Assembly: GCA_030524055.1 (NCBI GenBank)
Contig: JAUNHH010000003.1
Coordinates: 1-64,000, forward strand
Length of the DNA: 64,000 nucleotides
Reading direction: 5' to 3'
From: Actinomycetaceae bacterium
GTDB taxonomy: Bacteria > Actinomycetota > Actinomycetes > Actinomycetales > Actinomycetaceae
The notes under the pieces are model-generated. The model worked only from the letters and a program-made list of their open reading frames with translations, did no database searches and was not told where the DNA came from. Each line of letters starts with the position of its first letter. The first letter of the stretch is position 1. The translations under genes were made by a program, and so were the position numbers. Shown piece after piece: positions 28,282-38,552 of the stretch.

Positions 28282-29592
28282 ATGAACAAAGTGAAGATGA
28301 CTACGCTATTGGCCGGTGTAGCTGCAATGAGTTTGCTTATTGCTGCTTGCGGAGGTGGCGGTAGCGCCCCTGCTGACCAATCGGGAGCAGCAGCCAGTGG
28401 CGATCAGACCCTAACGGTGTGGGCCTGGGATCCTGCCTTCAATATTTACGCACTCAAAGAGGCAGAGAAGGTCTACCAAAAGGACCATCCCGACTTTAAA
28501 CTCGATATTGTCGAGATCACCTGGGATGACACACAAGCGAAACTCACAACGTTGGCCCAGTCCCAGCAACTCGACCAATTGCCAGACATCTTCCTTATGC
28601 AGAATAACGCCTTCCAGAAGAATGTCATTAACTACCCCGATATCTTCTCAGACTTCTCGAAAGCTGGCGTCGATTATTCCCAATTCCCCGCCTCGGTAGT
28701 CGCCTATTCGACAATCGAGAATGTCAACTATGGTCTGCCTTTCGATTCCGGTACAGCTATTGGCGCCTACCGGACAGACATCCTGGCGCAAGCTGGTCTG
28801 AAAGTCGATGACTTCAAGGATATTACCTGGGATCAGCTCATCGAAAAGGGCAAGATCGTCAAAGAGAAAACAGGTAAACCCCTCCTGTCCACTGTTGCTG
28901 GCACATCCGATATGGCACTGATGATGCTCCAATCCACCGGGGATTCCATGTTCGATAAAGAGGGGAATCCGACGATTGCAGACAACGCCACCCTATTGAA
29001 GGCTTCGCAGATCTATAAAGAACTCGTCAGCTCAGGAATTATGATTGAAAAGAACTCCTGGGATGAATACATTGGCTCCATTGTCAATGGCGAGGTTGCT
29101 GGTGTCTACAATGGCATTTGGATTTCTGGCTCTATTCAGACCGCAAAAGACCAAGCAGGAAAGTGGGCGGTAACAAATACTCCCGCAATGCCCGGTATTG
29201 AAGGGGCCACCCACTACACAGCAAATGGTGGCTCCTCCTGGGCCATCAGTTCCAATGCCGATGTTGAATTGGCCAGCGACTTCCTGAAATCCACCTTTGC
29301 TGGTTCCACCGAATTCTACGACACTATTCTTCCCTCATCTGGAGCAGTAGCCAACTGGATTCCCGCAGGCAAATCCGAGGTTTACGCCAAGCCACTTGAG
29401 TTCTACGGCAATGACGCCATTTATGCCAAGGTCGTGGAGTACTCCTCTAAGGTTCCCACGAATAACACAGGCGTCTACTACTACGAAGGACGCGACGCAA
29501 TTTCCACCGCCTTTACCGAGATTGTTGCCGGTAAAGACCCGAAACAGGCGCTCAAAGAAGCCCATGACAAGGTGGAATTCGCAATGAAGTAA
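28282..29592 (+). CDS. Sugar ABC transporter substrate-binding lipoprotein (CUT1 type)
   Basis: 436 residues. A signal peptide ends in a lipobox (LLIAAC, lipidated Cys about residue 23), followed by a Gly/Ser linker and an extracellular solute-binding family 1 domain (TVWAWDPAFN, IFLMQNNAF, YGLPFDSGTAIGAYRTDIL, GVYNGIWISG). It follows AAAAGGAG and is the first gene of the operon. Co-location with beta-galactosidase suggests lactose or another beta-galactoside as ligand; this is inference from context. Confidence 0.92.
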   Translation: MNKVKMTTLLAGVAAMSLLIAACGGGGSAPADQSGAAASGDQTLTVWAWDPAFNIYALKEAEKVYQKDHPDFKLDIVEITWDDTQAKLTTLAQSQQLDQLPDIFLMQNNAFQKNVINYPDIFSDFSKAGVDYSQFPASVVAYSTIENVNYGLPFDSGTAIGAYRTDILAQAGLKVDDFKDITWDQLIEKGKIVKEKTGKPLLSTVAGTSDMALMMLQSTGDSMFDKEGNPTIADNATLLKASQIYKELVSSGIMIEKNSWDEYIGSIVNGEVAGVYNGIWISGSIQTAKDQAGKWAVTNTPAMPGIEGATHYTANGGSSWAISSNADVELASDFLKSTFAGSTEFYDTILPSSGAVANWIPAGKSEVYAKPLEFYGNDAIYAKVVEYSSKVPTNNTGVYYYEGRDAISTAFTEIVAGKDPKQALKEAHDKVEFAMK

Positions 29593-29596
29593 AGAG

Positions 29597-29646
29597 TGCG
29601 GCGGGGCGTTAGGCCAGATCTTTGCTGGCGCCCCGCCCTCTTTACT
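29597..29646 (+). terminator. Attenuating hairpin between binding-protein and permease genes
   Basis: GGCGGGGCG and GCGCCCCGCC form a strong stem with flanking AAAGAG / CTCTTT pairing, just after the binding-protein stop. Such hairpins often keep binding-protein mRNA more abundant than permease mRNA. The right arm (CCCCGCCCTCTT) resembles the 12-base repeat. Confidence 0.6.
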
Positions 29647-29663
29647 GAAAGGGACGATAAATA

Positions 29664-30581
29664 GTGAGTACCGCTAATACCGCACAGGTGCGCCGTCCTT
29701 GGTTAACCACAGGACGCAAATATAGTTTGACTGGCTGGGCATTTTTGCTCCCAGCTGCCCTCCTCATCTTTGTGATGAGCTTTTGGCCGATGATTGAGGC
29801 CTTTATTATTTCCCTCCAAACAGGTAAAGGGAGGCGCCTTAAATTTGCTGACCCACTGTGGGAAAATTATGTACGTTTGACTCAGGATGAAGTCTTTATC
29901 CAGACCATGGGAACCACCTTCCTGTATTTGGTGATCCAAGTTCCCTTAATGCTTATTACTGCTATGGTCCTGGCGGTGATCCTCAATAAGCGGGATCTGA
30001 AATTTAAAGGCCTATGGCGTACCGCCATCTTCCTGCCATGCGCTGTTTCACTGGTGTCCTACTCGCTGGTCTTCCGGACGCTTTTTGCCACTGATGGATT
30101 TGTCAATGATGCCCTCATGGCGCTCGGAATACTCCAATCCCCTGTGAATTGGTTGGGTACCCCTGACACTGCGCGAATGGTGATTATTCTCGGCCTGCTA
30201 TGGCGATGGACTGGCTACAATATGGTCTTTTATTTGGCCGGCCTGCAAAATATTGACCCCCACACTATTGAAGCTGCGAAAATAGATGGAGCAAGTGCAT
30301 TCCAAACGTTCTGGCATGTGATTGTGCCGCAATTGCGTCCAATGATCGTCTTGACAGTCATTATGTCCATTAATGGCACGCTCCAGCTCTTCGACGAGTC
30401 ATGGAACCTGACCCGCGGCGGCCCAGCTAATGCCTCAATGACCATGTCACACTATCTCTACGATATTTCTTTCCTCCGTAATCCCAATATTGGCTATGGT
30501 GCCGCCATTTCCTATGTCATTTTGATTCTGGTGGCGACTCTGGCTCTTATTCAAATGAAGGTGGCTGATAAACGTGACTAA
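29664..30581 (+). CDS. Sugar ABC transporter permease (MalF/LacF type)
   Basis: 305 residues with six membrane segments. The cytoplasmic EAA loop is visible (IEAAKIDGASAFQTFWHVIVPQLRP, about 207-231), which contacts the ATPase. The start is GTG, with a loosely spaced AAAGGGA upstream. It overlaps the next permease by eight bases. No ATPase gene is present in the locus, so a shared MsmK-like ATPase encoded elsewhere is expected. Confidence 0.92.
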   Translation: MSTANTAQVRRPWLTTGRKYSLTGWAFLLPAALLIFVMSFWPMIEAFIISLQTGKGRRLKFADPLWENYVRLTQDEVFIQTMGTTFLYLVIQVPLMLITAMVLAVILNKRDLKFKGLWRTAIFLPCAVSLVSYSLVFRTLFATDGFVNDALMALGILQSPVNWLGTPDTARMVIILGLLWRWTGYNMVFYLAGLQNIDPHTIEAAKIDGASAFQTFWHVIVPQLRPMIVLTVIMSINGTLQLFDESWNLTRGGPANASMTMSHYLYDISFLRNPNIGYGAAISYVILILVATLALIQMKVADKRD

Positions 30582-31410
30582 GGCAGACTCGTCTCGCGCG
30601 ACTCGGCGCGCTCTTCGTGAAGCTCCCCAATATATTTTCCTCACCGTCGTCTCGGTGATATCGGTTTTCCCGCTGTACTTTATGGCAGTTTCGGCCACAA
30701 ATACCACGCAGGATGTTTTAGGGTCGCGGATGCTCCCTGGAGGAAATCTTCTCGCCAATTATGAATCCCTTGTCTCTAAACAAGATCTCATGTCGGCTCT
30801 AGGTTATTCGGCATTGACTGCTGTAGGAACGACTCTGCTCGCCTTAGCGGTCTGTTCCATTGCCGGATATGGCTTTGAAATCTACCATTCGAAGTCGAAG
30901 GACGCTCTCATGAATATCCTTCTTCTGGCAATGATGATTCCTTTTGCTGCCACAATGATTCCCCTTTTCCGCCTTTTTGCTTCCTTAGGTCTTGTTAATA
31001 GTCTCTGGGCACTGGTTCTTCCAACGATTGCCACCCCATTCCTCATCCTTCTTTTCCGTCAAGCCTCGCGCTCTTTCCCACACGAGGTTATTGAAGCCGC
31101 GCGTATTGATGGCTTATCGGAAGTGGCGATTTTTCTCCGGATTTTCCTGCCCACTATGCGTTCAACCTATGCAGCGGCCGCAGTCATTACCTTTATGGCC
31201 GCCTGGAATAATTTCCTCTGGCCACGGGTTATTCTCATTGACAATGACTTCCAGACCCTTCCACTGCTCATCTCGAATTTTGCTGGAGGGTACGTGGTGG
31301 ACTATGGCGCCCTCATGTTGGCAGTCCTTATTGCCTCACTACCTGCAGTCATTGTCTTCCTTGCCCTACAAAACGCCTTTGCCAATGGAATTACAGGAGC
31401 AATTAAGTGA
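30574..31410 (+). CDS. Sugar ABC transporter permease (MalG/LacG type)
   Basis: 278 residues, six membrane segments, with the EAA loop VIEAARIDGLSEVAIFLRIFLP at about 173-194. It is the second permease of the CUT1 heterodimer. It overlaps the first permease and its stop overlaps the lacZ start by four bases (GTGA), so transport and hydrolysis are translationally coupled. Confidence 0.92.
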   Translation: MTKADSSRATRRALREAPQYIFLTVVSVISVFPLYFMAVSATNTTQDVLGSRMLPGGNLLANYESLVSKQDLMSALGYSALTAVGTTLLALAVCSIAGYGFEIYHSKSKDALMNILLLAMMIPFAATMIPLFRLFASLGLVNSLWALVLPTIATPFLILLFRQASRSFPHEVIEAARIDGLSEVAIFLRIFLPTMRSTYAAAAVITFMAAWNNFLWPRVILIDNDFQTLPLLISNFAGGYVVDYGALMLAVLIASLPAVIVFLALQNAFANGITGAIK

Positions 31411-34400
31411 GTCACGTATCCTCCTTTGACCCAGCCTTCCTGACCGACCCAGCGGCCTTTGCCATTGGTCGCCTTCCCGCCCACTCTGATCATCACTCCT
31501 ATCGTGTCGGGGAAGAAACCCAGGCAGGACACTTGGTCGAGTATTGCCTGGATGGACTGTGGAAATACCACCATGCGCAGAACCTCAATGAGGCCCCCAG
31601 TGAATTCGCAGAACCTGACTGCGACATTTCAGCGTGGGAAGACCTGCCCGTCCCAGCCCACGTCCAACTACATGGCTATGACCGGCCGCAATACGTCAAT
31701 ATCCAATACCCCTGGGATGGGCATGAAGACCTCGACCCGCCTCAGATTCCCACCCGCTACAACCCGGTGTCCACCTATATTCGCGATCTGAACCTGGAAG
31801 CGCCGCAGGCAGGGGAGAGAATCCATCTGGTTTTTGATGGCGCTGAATCCGCCCTCGCACTATGGGTAAATGGCTCCTTTATTGGCTATGCCACCGATTC
31901 TTTTACCCCATCGGAATTTGATGTGACGGAGGCTCTTCGCCCCGGCCATAATCGTATTGCCGTGCGGGTCTGGAAATGGAGCGCAGGCTCATGGCTAGAA
32001 GACCAAGACTTCTACCGTTTTTCCGGACTTTTCCGCAGCGTCTGGCTACGCCGGATTCCCCCTGTCCATATTCGCGATCTCCATATTGCTACCAATTTGG
32101 ATCCTGACTATTCCCGTGCGCAGGTGGATCTTCACCTCGATATTTCTGGCTCCGCCGCAAAAGATGCCACCATTCGAGCCACTATTGACGGGGTAGGGGA
32201 GTTACAACCTGATGGAGATGGAAAGTGGACACTCACTATTGACCACCCCAAATTATGGAGCGCCGAAACCCCGAATCTCTATACCCTCCACTGCGAAATC
32301 CTGAGCCCAGGCGGCGATATCTATGACGTCGTCAACCAGCCTTTTGGCGTGCGACGATGCGCTATTGATAACGGAGTTCTCACCATTAATGGCCAGCGCC
32401 TCGTCCTTCGCGGCGTCAATCGTCATGAATTTGGCTTACGTGGCCGGGTCGTCACCGCTGAGGAAACAGAACGCGACATTATTGCCCTGAAAAAAGCAGG
32501 GTTTAATGCGCTGAGGACCAGCCACTATCCAAACTCTTCCATCCTTTATGACCTCTGCGACCGTTACGGCCTGTACGTCATTGATGAAATGAATCTGGAA
32601 ACCCACGGAATGTGGGAACGCATTATTCGTGGTGCCCCAGAAAGTGTCGCCCTTCCAGGGGACCAACAAGAATGGAAACCTGCAATCCAAGACCGCGCTG
32701 CCTCCATGATGTATCGGGATCGCAATCACCCCAGCATCATTATGTGGTCTTTAGGAAATGAATCCTATGGGGGCACCGTTCTGCGCGATATTGCTACCTG
32801 GCTTCGCGATAATGACGACCGACCCATTCATTATGAGGGTGTCCATTGGGATCCACGATATCCCGAGACCACGGATGTCATTTCCCAGATGTATACCAGC
32901 GCAGAAGATGTGGCCGCATATCTTGATGCCCACCCAGATAAGCCGATGATCCTGTGCGAATTTGCCCATGCTATGGGCAATTCCTGCGGGGCCGTCGAAA
33001 AATATATGGATCTCATACGCGCCAATGAGCGTTTCCAAGGCGTTTTTGTCTGGGACTTTGCCGACCAAGCAATAGCCTTGCGCGATCGGTGGGGGAAAGA
33101 ATATTTTGGCTATGGAGGAGATTGCCAAGAAGCCCCCCACGATGGGGACTTTAGTGGCAATGGTCTTTTCTTTGCCGACCACACTCCAACGCCAAAATTG
33201 GCGGCACTATCCCACCTCTATCAGGGGATACATGCGGATATTACGCGGGACAATATTACCATTCGCAATGAGTATGCCTTCCTCAATACATCCGCATTTA
33301 ACTGCCAGGTCACCTTGAAAAAAGAGGGGAAAGTTCTAGCAACTACCACGCTAGAAACCGCAGTTGCCCCAGGCGAAAAGGCTGTTATTCCTCAGCCCCT
33401 TGATATTCCTCCCCGCCCTGGTGAATACACACTTGATATGACTTTTGCCCTGAAAGAAGCGACTTTATGGGCAGGCGTTGGGCATTGTATTGCCCGCAAT
33501 CAAGCAGTGGTTACCAATGACCCCGCTCCCCAGTGGGCGCGGATAGGCGCAGGCCCCGCCCTCGTTCATTATTCTCCTCTTCGTATTGCGAAAGGAACAC
33601 ATTCCCTGGGTATTGGCGGGGACCATTTCCATTGCCTTTTCTCCCGCCTCCGCGGAGGAATGCAGTCCTACCGAATAGGAAATGGGGCTCGGGCAAAAGA
33701 AATGCTTCGCGCAGTGCCAACGGTGAATTTCTGGCACGCCCCCACTGCAAATGAACGCGGCTGGGGCGCGCCAGCAGAAGATGGGCAATGGCTTTTAGCC
33801 TCCCGCTACGCGCACATAAAAGAATCCGACCCCTACACCATTGAACAGAGCGAGGATTCTCTTTCGGTGTCCTGGACAGTGCATTTACCCTCGAATCCGA
33901 GTGGAACCTGCGATATTACAGCGCAAATATTCCCCGATTCGACGGTGGATTTCTCTCTTACCCTCAATCCTGACCAGGCATTACCAGCCCCACCGGAATT
34001 TGGAATGCTCTTTGCTCTCGACCCGGATCTCACCTGCCTGAAATGGTATGGCGAAGGCCCGCAGGAAAGCGCAATAGACCGCAGGGCTGGGGCTTTCCTC
34101 GACATTTACGAGGGCGATGTCACCACTCAACTCACCCCCTATATTCGCCCTCAAGAATCGGGCTCCCATACAGGGGTGCGCTGGGCAAGCGTGACAAATC
34201 AGCAAGGAGTGGGGCTTCATTTTGCCGCGAATACTCCTATGGAATTCTCGGCACTGCCCCATAGCCCCTTCGAGATAGAAAATGCCGCCCACCCGGTGGA
34301 TTTACCACCCCACCAGTACACCTGGGTCCGTCCAACCCTTATGCGTCGCGGGGTGGCAGGAGATAACTCCTGGGGGGCGCGCACTCATCCAGAGTTCTGT

Positions 34401-34457
34401 CTGCCCACAGGGCCGCTCAGTTTCTCTTTCTCAATGCGCGCCACCACAGCGCATTAA
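31407..34457 (+). CDS. lacZ: Beta-galactosidase, glycoside hydrolase family 2 (LacZ type)
   Basis: 1016 residues, a full-length cytoplasmic LacZ. N-terminal sugar-binding domain, two Ig-like domains, TIM barrel and C-terminal beta domain are in the usual order. The acid/base Glu lies in MWSLGNESYGG (about 452) and the nucleophile in ILCEFAHAMGNS (about 518); ADHTPTPKL and the C-terminal Bgal_small_N segment are present. The start is GTG. The stop codon and the stop of the convergent ppk2 gene share TTAA. An exact 12-base repeat is read as PALV. Confidence 0.96.
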   Translation: MSHVSSFDPAFLTDPAAFAIGRLPAHSDHHSYRVGEETQAGHLVEYCLDGLWKYHHAQNLNEAPSEFAEPDCDISAWEDLPVPAHVQLHGYDRPQYVNIQYPWDGHEDLDPPQIPTRYNPVSTYIRDLNLEAPQAGERIHLVFDGAESALALWVNGSFIGYATDSFTPSEFDVTEALRPGHNRIAVRVWKWSAGSWLEDQDFYRFSGLFRSVWLRRIPPVHIRDLHIATNLDPDYSRAQVDLHLDISGSAAKDATIRATIDGVGELQPDGDGKWTLTIDHPKLWSAETPNLYTLHCEILSPGGDIYDVVNQPFGVRRCAIDNGVLTINGQRLVLRGVNRHEFGLRGRVVTAEETERDIIALKKAGFNALRTSHYPNSSILYDLCDRYGLYVIDEMNLETHGMWERIIRGAPESVALPGDQQEWKPAIQDRAASMMYRDRNHPSIIMWSLGNESYGGTVLRDIATWLRDNDDRPIHYEGVHWDPRYPETTDVISQMYTSAEDVAAYLDAHPDKPMILCEFAHAMGNSCGAVEKYMDLIRANERFQGVFVWDFADQAIALRDRWGKEYFGYGGDCQEAPHDGDFSGNGLFFADHTPTPKLAALSHLYQGIHADITRDNITIRNEYAFLNTSAFNCQVTLKKEGKVLATTTLETAVAPGEKAVIPQPLDIPPRPGEYTLDMTFALKEATLWAGVGHCIARNQAVVTNDPAPQWARIGAGPALVHYSPLRIAKGTHSLGIGGDHFHCLFSRLRGGMQSYRIGNGARAKEMLRAVPTVNFWHAPTANERGWGAPAEDGQWLLASRYAHIKESDPYTIEQSEDSLSVSWTVHLPSNPSGTCDITAQIFPDSTVDFSLTLNPDQALPAPPEFGMLFALDPDLTCLKWYGEGPQESAIDRRAGAFLDIYEGDVTTQLTPYIRPQESGSHTGVRWASVTNQQGVGLHFAANTPMEFSALPHSPFEIENAAHPVDLPPHQYTWVRPTLMRRGVAGDNSWGARTHPEFCLPTGPLSFSFSMRATTAH
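33554..33565 (-). repeat. 12-base interspersed repeat, exact copy inside lacZ
   Basis: CCCCGCCCTCGT on the plus strand, read in the frame giving Pro-Ala-Leu-Val. Confidence 0.85.
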
Positions 34458-35575
34458 AGGGCCCCAAGGTTAATTGTGGGCTCAGCTTCGCCCTCGTTGG
34501 AAGAATCTTTCGACGAGGGCGGGGCGGAGCGCTCAGAAGCCCACGGCACAAGCGCCTCTGGGGAAGTCGTCAGATTCAGACGCGCCTCAGCTTCGGCCAG
34601 ATCAAAATCAGCCGCTGGCCACTGCGGATTAATGTCTTCTAAGGTGCGCACGAGAATCTCTTGAACGGCAAGGCGTGCATACCATTTATGATCCGCCGGG
34701 ATGACATACCAGGGCGCAATCTCGGTTGATGACCGCGAGAGCACTTCCGAATAGGCACTTTGATACTGCGCCCAATGATCGCGCGTATCCAGATCACCCA
34801 TAGAGAATTTCCAATGCTTATCAGGGCGTTCCAAACGCTCACGAAGACGCTCACCCTGCTCGGCATAGGACACCACTAAACAGACTTTAATGACCCGGAT
34901 TCCGCGGGCAACCGCATCACATTCCATCTGATAAATCTCGTGATAGCGCCGCCCCAACTCGTCCTCGGATACCGCCCAGGACTGGTCGAAGTGCTGTCCA
35001 AGGCGGGCCTGCGCCGTTGGGACAAGAAGGTCCTCATAATGCGAGCGATCAAAAACGCCAATGTAACCAGGTTGCGGCAAATGCGGGCGAATACGCCAAA
35101 GGAAATCGTGGGAACGCTCTTCCTCTGTCGGCACTTTAAAGGCTTTCAGCGCAATACCTTGCGGATCAACCTGGCCAACAACATGGCGAATAATTCCGCC
35201 TTTACCGGAGGTATCCAAGCCCTGAATAATCAGCAAAATCGCCTCATTGGCACCATTTTTCGAGCTGGCATACAAGCGTTCTTGCAGATCAGCAAAATCT
35301 TCGCCCCGGCGTGCGAGCAGCGTTTCCCCGGCAATGTCATCCCCAATAAAACCGGGTGTGGTATCGCGGGCAAAACCCTCTAACGTGAAATCTCCGCCAA
35401 TACGCAAAAGCTCGCGCGGATCCGCATTCCACGTCGCTGCCTTCTTTGCCTCCTTCTTGGCTTTCTTTTTACGTTCCTTGGCAGCTTTACGAGCTGCCTT
35501 TTGCGTTTTTTCAATGGACTGAGACCGAGCGGCAGCTTCCGCAGCGGCTTTCTTGGCGTCTTTTTTGGCTCCCAT
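34454..35575 (-). CDS. ppk2: Polyphosphate:nucleotide phosphotransferase, PPK2 family
   Basis: 373 residues. PPK2 enzymes move phosphate between polyphosphate and nucleoside mono- or diphosphates. Walker A (GLDTSGKGGIIRHV), Walker B (GVFDRSHYEDLLVP) and the KVCLVVS lid-side segment are present. The first 45 residues are Lys/Ala/Arg rich and probably disordered. The ATG follows AGAGGTG. Its last codons hold an inverted repeat that could terminate lacZ transcription. Which nucleotide it uses cannot be told. Confidence 0.92.
   Translation of the reverse strand: MGAKKDAKKAAAEAAARSQSIEKTQKAARKAAKERKKKAKKEAKKAATWNADPRELLRIGGDFTLEGFARDTTPGFIGDDIAGETLLARRGEDFADLQERLYASSKNGANEAILLIIQGLDTSGKGGIIRHVVGQVDPQGIALKAFKVPTEEERSHDFLWRIRPHLPQPGYIGVFDRSHYEDLLVPTAQARLGQHFDQSWAVSEDELGRRYHEIYQMECDAVARGIRVIKVCLVVSYAEQGERLRERLERPDKHWKFSMGDLDTRDHWAQYQSAYSEVLSRSSTEIAPWYVIPADHKWYARLAVQEILVRTLEDINPQWPAADFDLAEAEARLNLTTSPEALVPWASERSAPPSSKDSSNEGEAEPTINLGAL
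34489..34521 (+). terminator. Possible lacZ terminator inside the ppk2 3' end
   Basis: CGCCCTCGT (34489-34497) and ACGAGGGCG (34513-34521) are perfect nine-base inverted arms with a 15-base loop. They lie 32 bases after the lacZ stop, within ppk2 codons. There is no T-run on the plus strand. Confidence 0.45.
34513..34524 (+). repeat. 12-base interspersed repeat, exact copy inside ppk2
   Basis: ACGAGGGCGGGG; on the ppk2 strand it is read as part of Ala-Pro-Pro-Ser-Ser. Confidence 0.85.
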
Positions 35576-35755
35576 TAGGCACCTCTCAATGGTGTCAGCA
35601 GTGCCTTAAGCCTATGGGTTTTGGGATGACGATTCCAGAGATAAAAGTGGATAAAAACTGCATCTGGGACTGGAGGCATGGGCGCACGGCAGTAAAGACC
35701 ACTAGGCTTAAGACATGGCCTCGGAAATGTTCCGAGTACTAGAAGTGCCCCATGA

Positions 35756-36778
<1,023 letters not shown>

Positions 36779-36802
36779 CCTGCTGATTCGCGTCAAAGGG
36801 AA

Positions 36803-36835
36803 GGCCGTGTGCACCTGGTGCATACGGCCTTTTCT
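36803..36835 (+). terminator. Intrinsic terminator of mdh
   Basis: GGCCGTGTGCACC and GGTGCATACGGCC form a 13-bp stem with one G-T pair and a minimal loop, followed by TTTTCTC and a later TTTTT. Confidence 0.9.
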
Positions 36836-36849
36836 CTGTCTTTTTATTG

Positions 36850-36861
36850 ACGAGGGCGGGG
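36850..36861 (+). repeat. 12-base interspersed repeat, exact copy upstream of the polyol cluster
   Basis: ACGAGGGCGGGG about 14 bases after the mdh terminator; single copy. Confidence 0.85.
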
Positions 36862-36910
36862 ATTATGGCACAGAAATACGGAGCTGTCGATAAAAAAGTC
36901 AATACCCAAC

Positions 36911-36926
36911 TAATGTGCACACTTTA
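36911..36926. promoter_or_regulatory. Candidate operator of the polyol/ketose cluster
   Basis: TAATGTGCACACTTTA fits the palindrome TAAnGTGnnCACnTTA (12 of 16 symmetric positions). It lies 108 bases upstream of the first gene of the cluster, which encodes its own SorC-type regulator. No convincing -35/-10 pair was found nearby, so the assignment is tentative. Confidence 0.4.
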
Positions 36927-37033
36927 AGGTCCCGCCCATGGGTGCACCATCGGCCTCAGAAAGTTTTCTCCCTCCAAAATCATTGGTAGGCGCATGCCCG
37001 TGCGTCTGAATCGACTAGGGCAAGGAGGCCCCG

Positions 37034-37495
37034 ATGGGAATGACCATTGTCGTTGCAGCAGATTCTGCAGGCGTAGACTACAAAGAAGCTTTGAAAGCGC
37101 TCCTGGAAGCGGATCCCCGCGTTGATGCTGTAATTGATGTTGGCCTTGCCCCCGGCGAAGATGAGGACTACCCACATGTTGGGGTCCGCGGCGCCCGACT
37201 GATTGCTGAAGGTAAAGCAGATCGTGGACTTTTCTGTTGTGGAACTGGCATGGGTATGGCCATTTCTGCAAATAAAGTCCCCGGAATTCGGGCATCAACG
37301 GCACATGACTCTTTCTCAGTAGAACGCCTTATTCTGTCCAATAATGCCCACGTCCTGTGCCTCGGCCAGCGGGTGATTGGACTGGAATTGGCTAAGCGTC
37401 TTGCTACTGAATGGCTCGGTTATGAATTCGACCCGAGCTCTCCCTCTGCTCCCAAGGTTGAGGCCTTGGAATCCTATGAGCAGATTGACTCCTAG
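37034..37495 (+). CDS. RpiB/LacAB-family sugar-phosphate isomerase
   Basis: 153 residues. The family fold opens with [20 protein letters not shown]; the catalytic Cys and anion loop are in [22 protein letters not shown], and the C-terminal [15 protein letters not shown] is present. Relatives interconvert ribose/ribulose 5-phosphate, galactose/tagatose 6-phosphate, or erythrulose/erythrose 4-phosphate. First gene of the cluster, with AAGGAGG five bases before the ATG. The setting beside FGGY kinases and a SorC regulator suggests a tetrulose or pentulose phosphate as substrate. Confidence 0.85.
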   Translation: MGMTIVVAADSAGVDYKEALKALLEADPRVDAVIDVGLAPGEDEDYPHVGVRGARLIAEGKADRGLFCCGTGMGMAISANKVPGIRASTAHDSFSVERLILSNNAHVLCLGQRVIGLELAKRLATEWLGYEFDPSSPSAPKVEALESYEQIDS

Positions 37496-37543
37496 TCCGG
37501 CACCTGTGCCGTCTCTACCCACATCTACTTCAAGGACGAAGAT

Positions 37544-38521
37544 ATGTTATTTGACGCTTCAATTGTGCCCGACACTTTAGTGACGGCGGGCAATATCGAC
37601 CTCTTCTGGCTCCTCGCCGCATTAGCGGGTGGTGCTTTTGGCGCCATGATTGGTGCCAACTACGCCTTTGCCTTTACCGGTGTCAGCATTCTCATTGGTC
37701 TAGGTATCGCTGGCGGAACTGGTTCCTCGCTGGTTCTTGACTATGTGGCCTTTGGCCCGGCGTGGGGCCCGCATGTTGCCTTCGCTGGTGGCGTGGCGGC
37801 CGCAACCTATGCAGCGAAGAAAGGCTATATGGAAGTCGCCAAGGACATTAACGCCCCCTTGGTGGGCCTTGGCAAACCCGATGTTTTGCTCGTTGGTGCC
37901 GTTTGGGGCGCCGGTGGCTATATCTTCCAGAAACTGATCACCCTCATTCCATGGTTCGGAACCAATACTGATGCTGTGGCACTGACAGTGGTGACCTCCG
38001 GTATTTTGGTCCGCGTTGTTTACGGTAAAACTCCTGTTCTCCACGCACTGACCCCACCCAGCGACGAAGCTCGCTGGCTCAAGTGGCAGGAAACTCCCGG
38101 CCAACTCTTCACAGTGTCTGCCTTCGCTTCGCTCTTTGCTGCCGGTATTGCCACCATTCTGGTGGGTTATGTGGCACCTAATGCGCCAGACCCGACAGTG
38201 ATTACCAATAATGCGCAGGCCTTGCCTTTTGCCTTCTCCTCCATCTGTATCTTCTTTGTCGCAGCAGGAATGAAGTGGCCAGTCACGCACCACATTACGA
38301 TTACTGCTGGTTTGGCTGCTGCAAAGTTCCTGCCCATTGTGGGTAATGGATTCGCTGCAGTCCTCATTGGCATCGTCTTTGGTGTCATTGCTGGATTTGC
38401 CTGTGAATACTTTGCTCGCTTCTTCTTTAACCATGGCGACACCCACATTGATCCCCCGGCAGGCATTATCTGGTTTATGAATACCGCAGTTGTTGGTATC
38501 GCCGGACTACTTGCCGCCTAA
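37544..38521 (+). CDS. Integral membrane protein, probable permease of the cluster
   Basis: 325 residues, strongly hydrophobic with about eight to nine membrane segments and several small-residue-rich stretches (GAMIGANYAFAFTGVSILIGLGIAGG; AFAGGVAAATYAAKKGYMEVAKDINAP, each shortened in importance to its Gly/Ala pattern). I do not recognise the family. It lies 48 bases after the isomerase gene and before sugar-processing enzymes, and no other transporter is in the cluster, so a role in uptake of the pathway substrate is a reasonable inference, not a demonstrated one. Confidence 0.7.
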   Translation: MLFDASIVPDTLVTAGNIDLFWLLAALAGGAFGAMIGANYAFAFTGVSILIGLGIAGGTGSSLVLDYVAFGPAWGPHVAFAGGVAAATYAAKKGYMEVAKDINAPLVGLGKPDVLLVGAVWGAGGYIFQKLITLIPWFGTNTDAVALTVVTSGILVRVVYGKTPVLHALTPPSDEARWLKWQETPGQLFTVSAFASLFAAGIATILVGYVAPNAPDPTVITNNAQALPFAFSSICIFFVAAGMKWPVTHHITITAGLAAAKFLPIVGNGFAAVLIGIVFGVIAGFACEYFARFFFNHGDTHIDPPAGIIWFMNTAVVGIAGLLAA

Positions 38522-38552
38522 ATAGCTGAATATCACGAAGGAAGCCACTGCA

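Noticed and set aside
37700..38446. A 248-codon open frame opposite the cluster membrane protein
   Set aside because: The plus-strand frame encodes regular hydrophobic helices with consistent spacing to neighbours; the minus frame is a by-product without a ribosome-binding site or motif.
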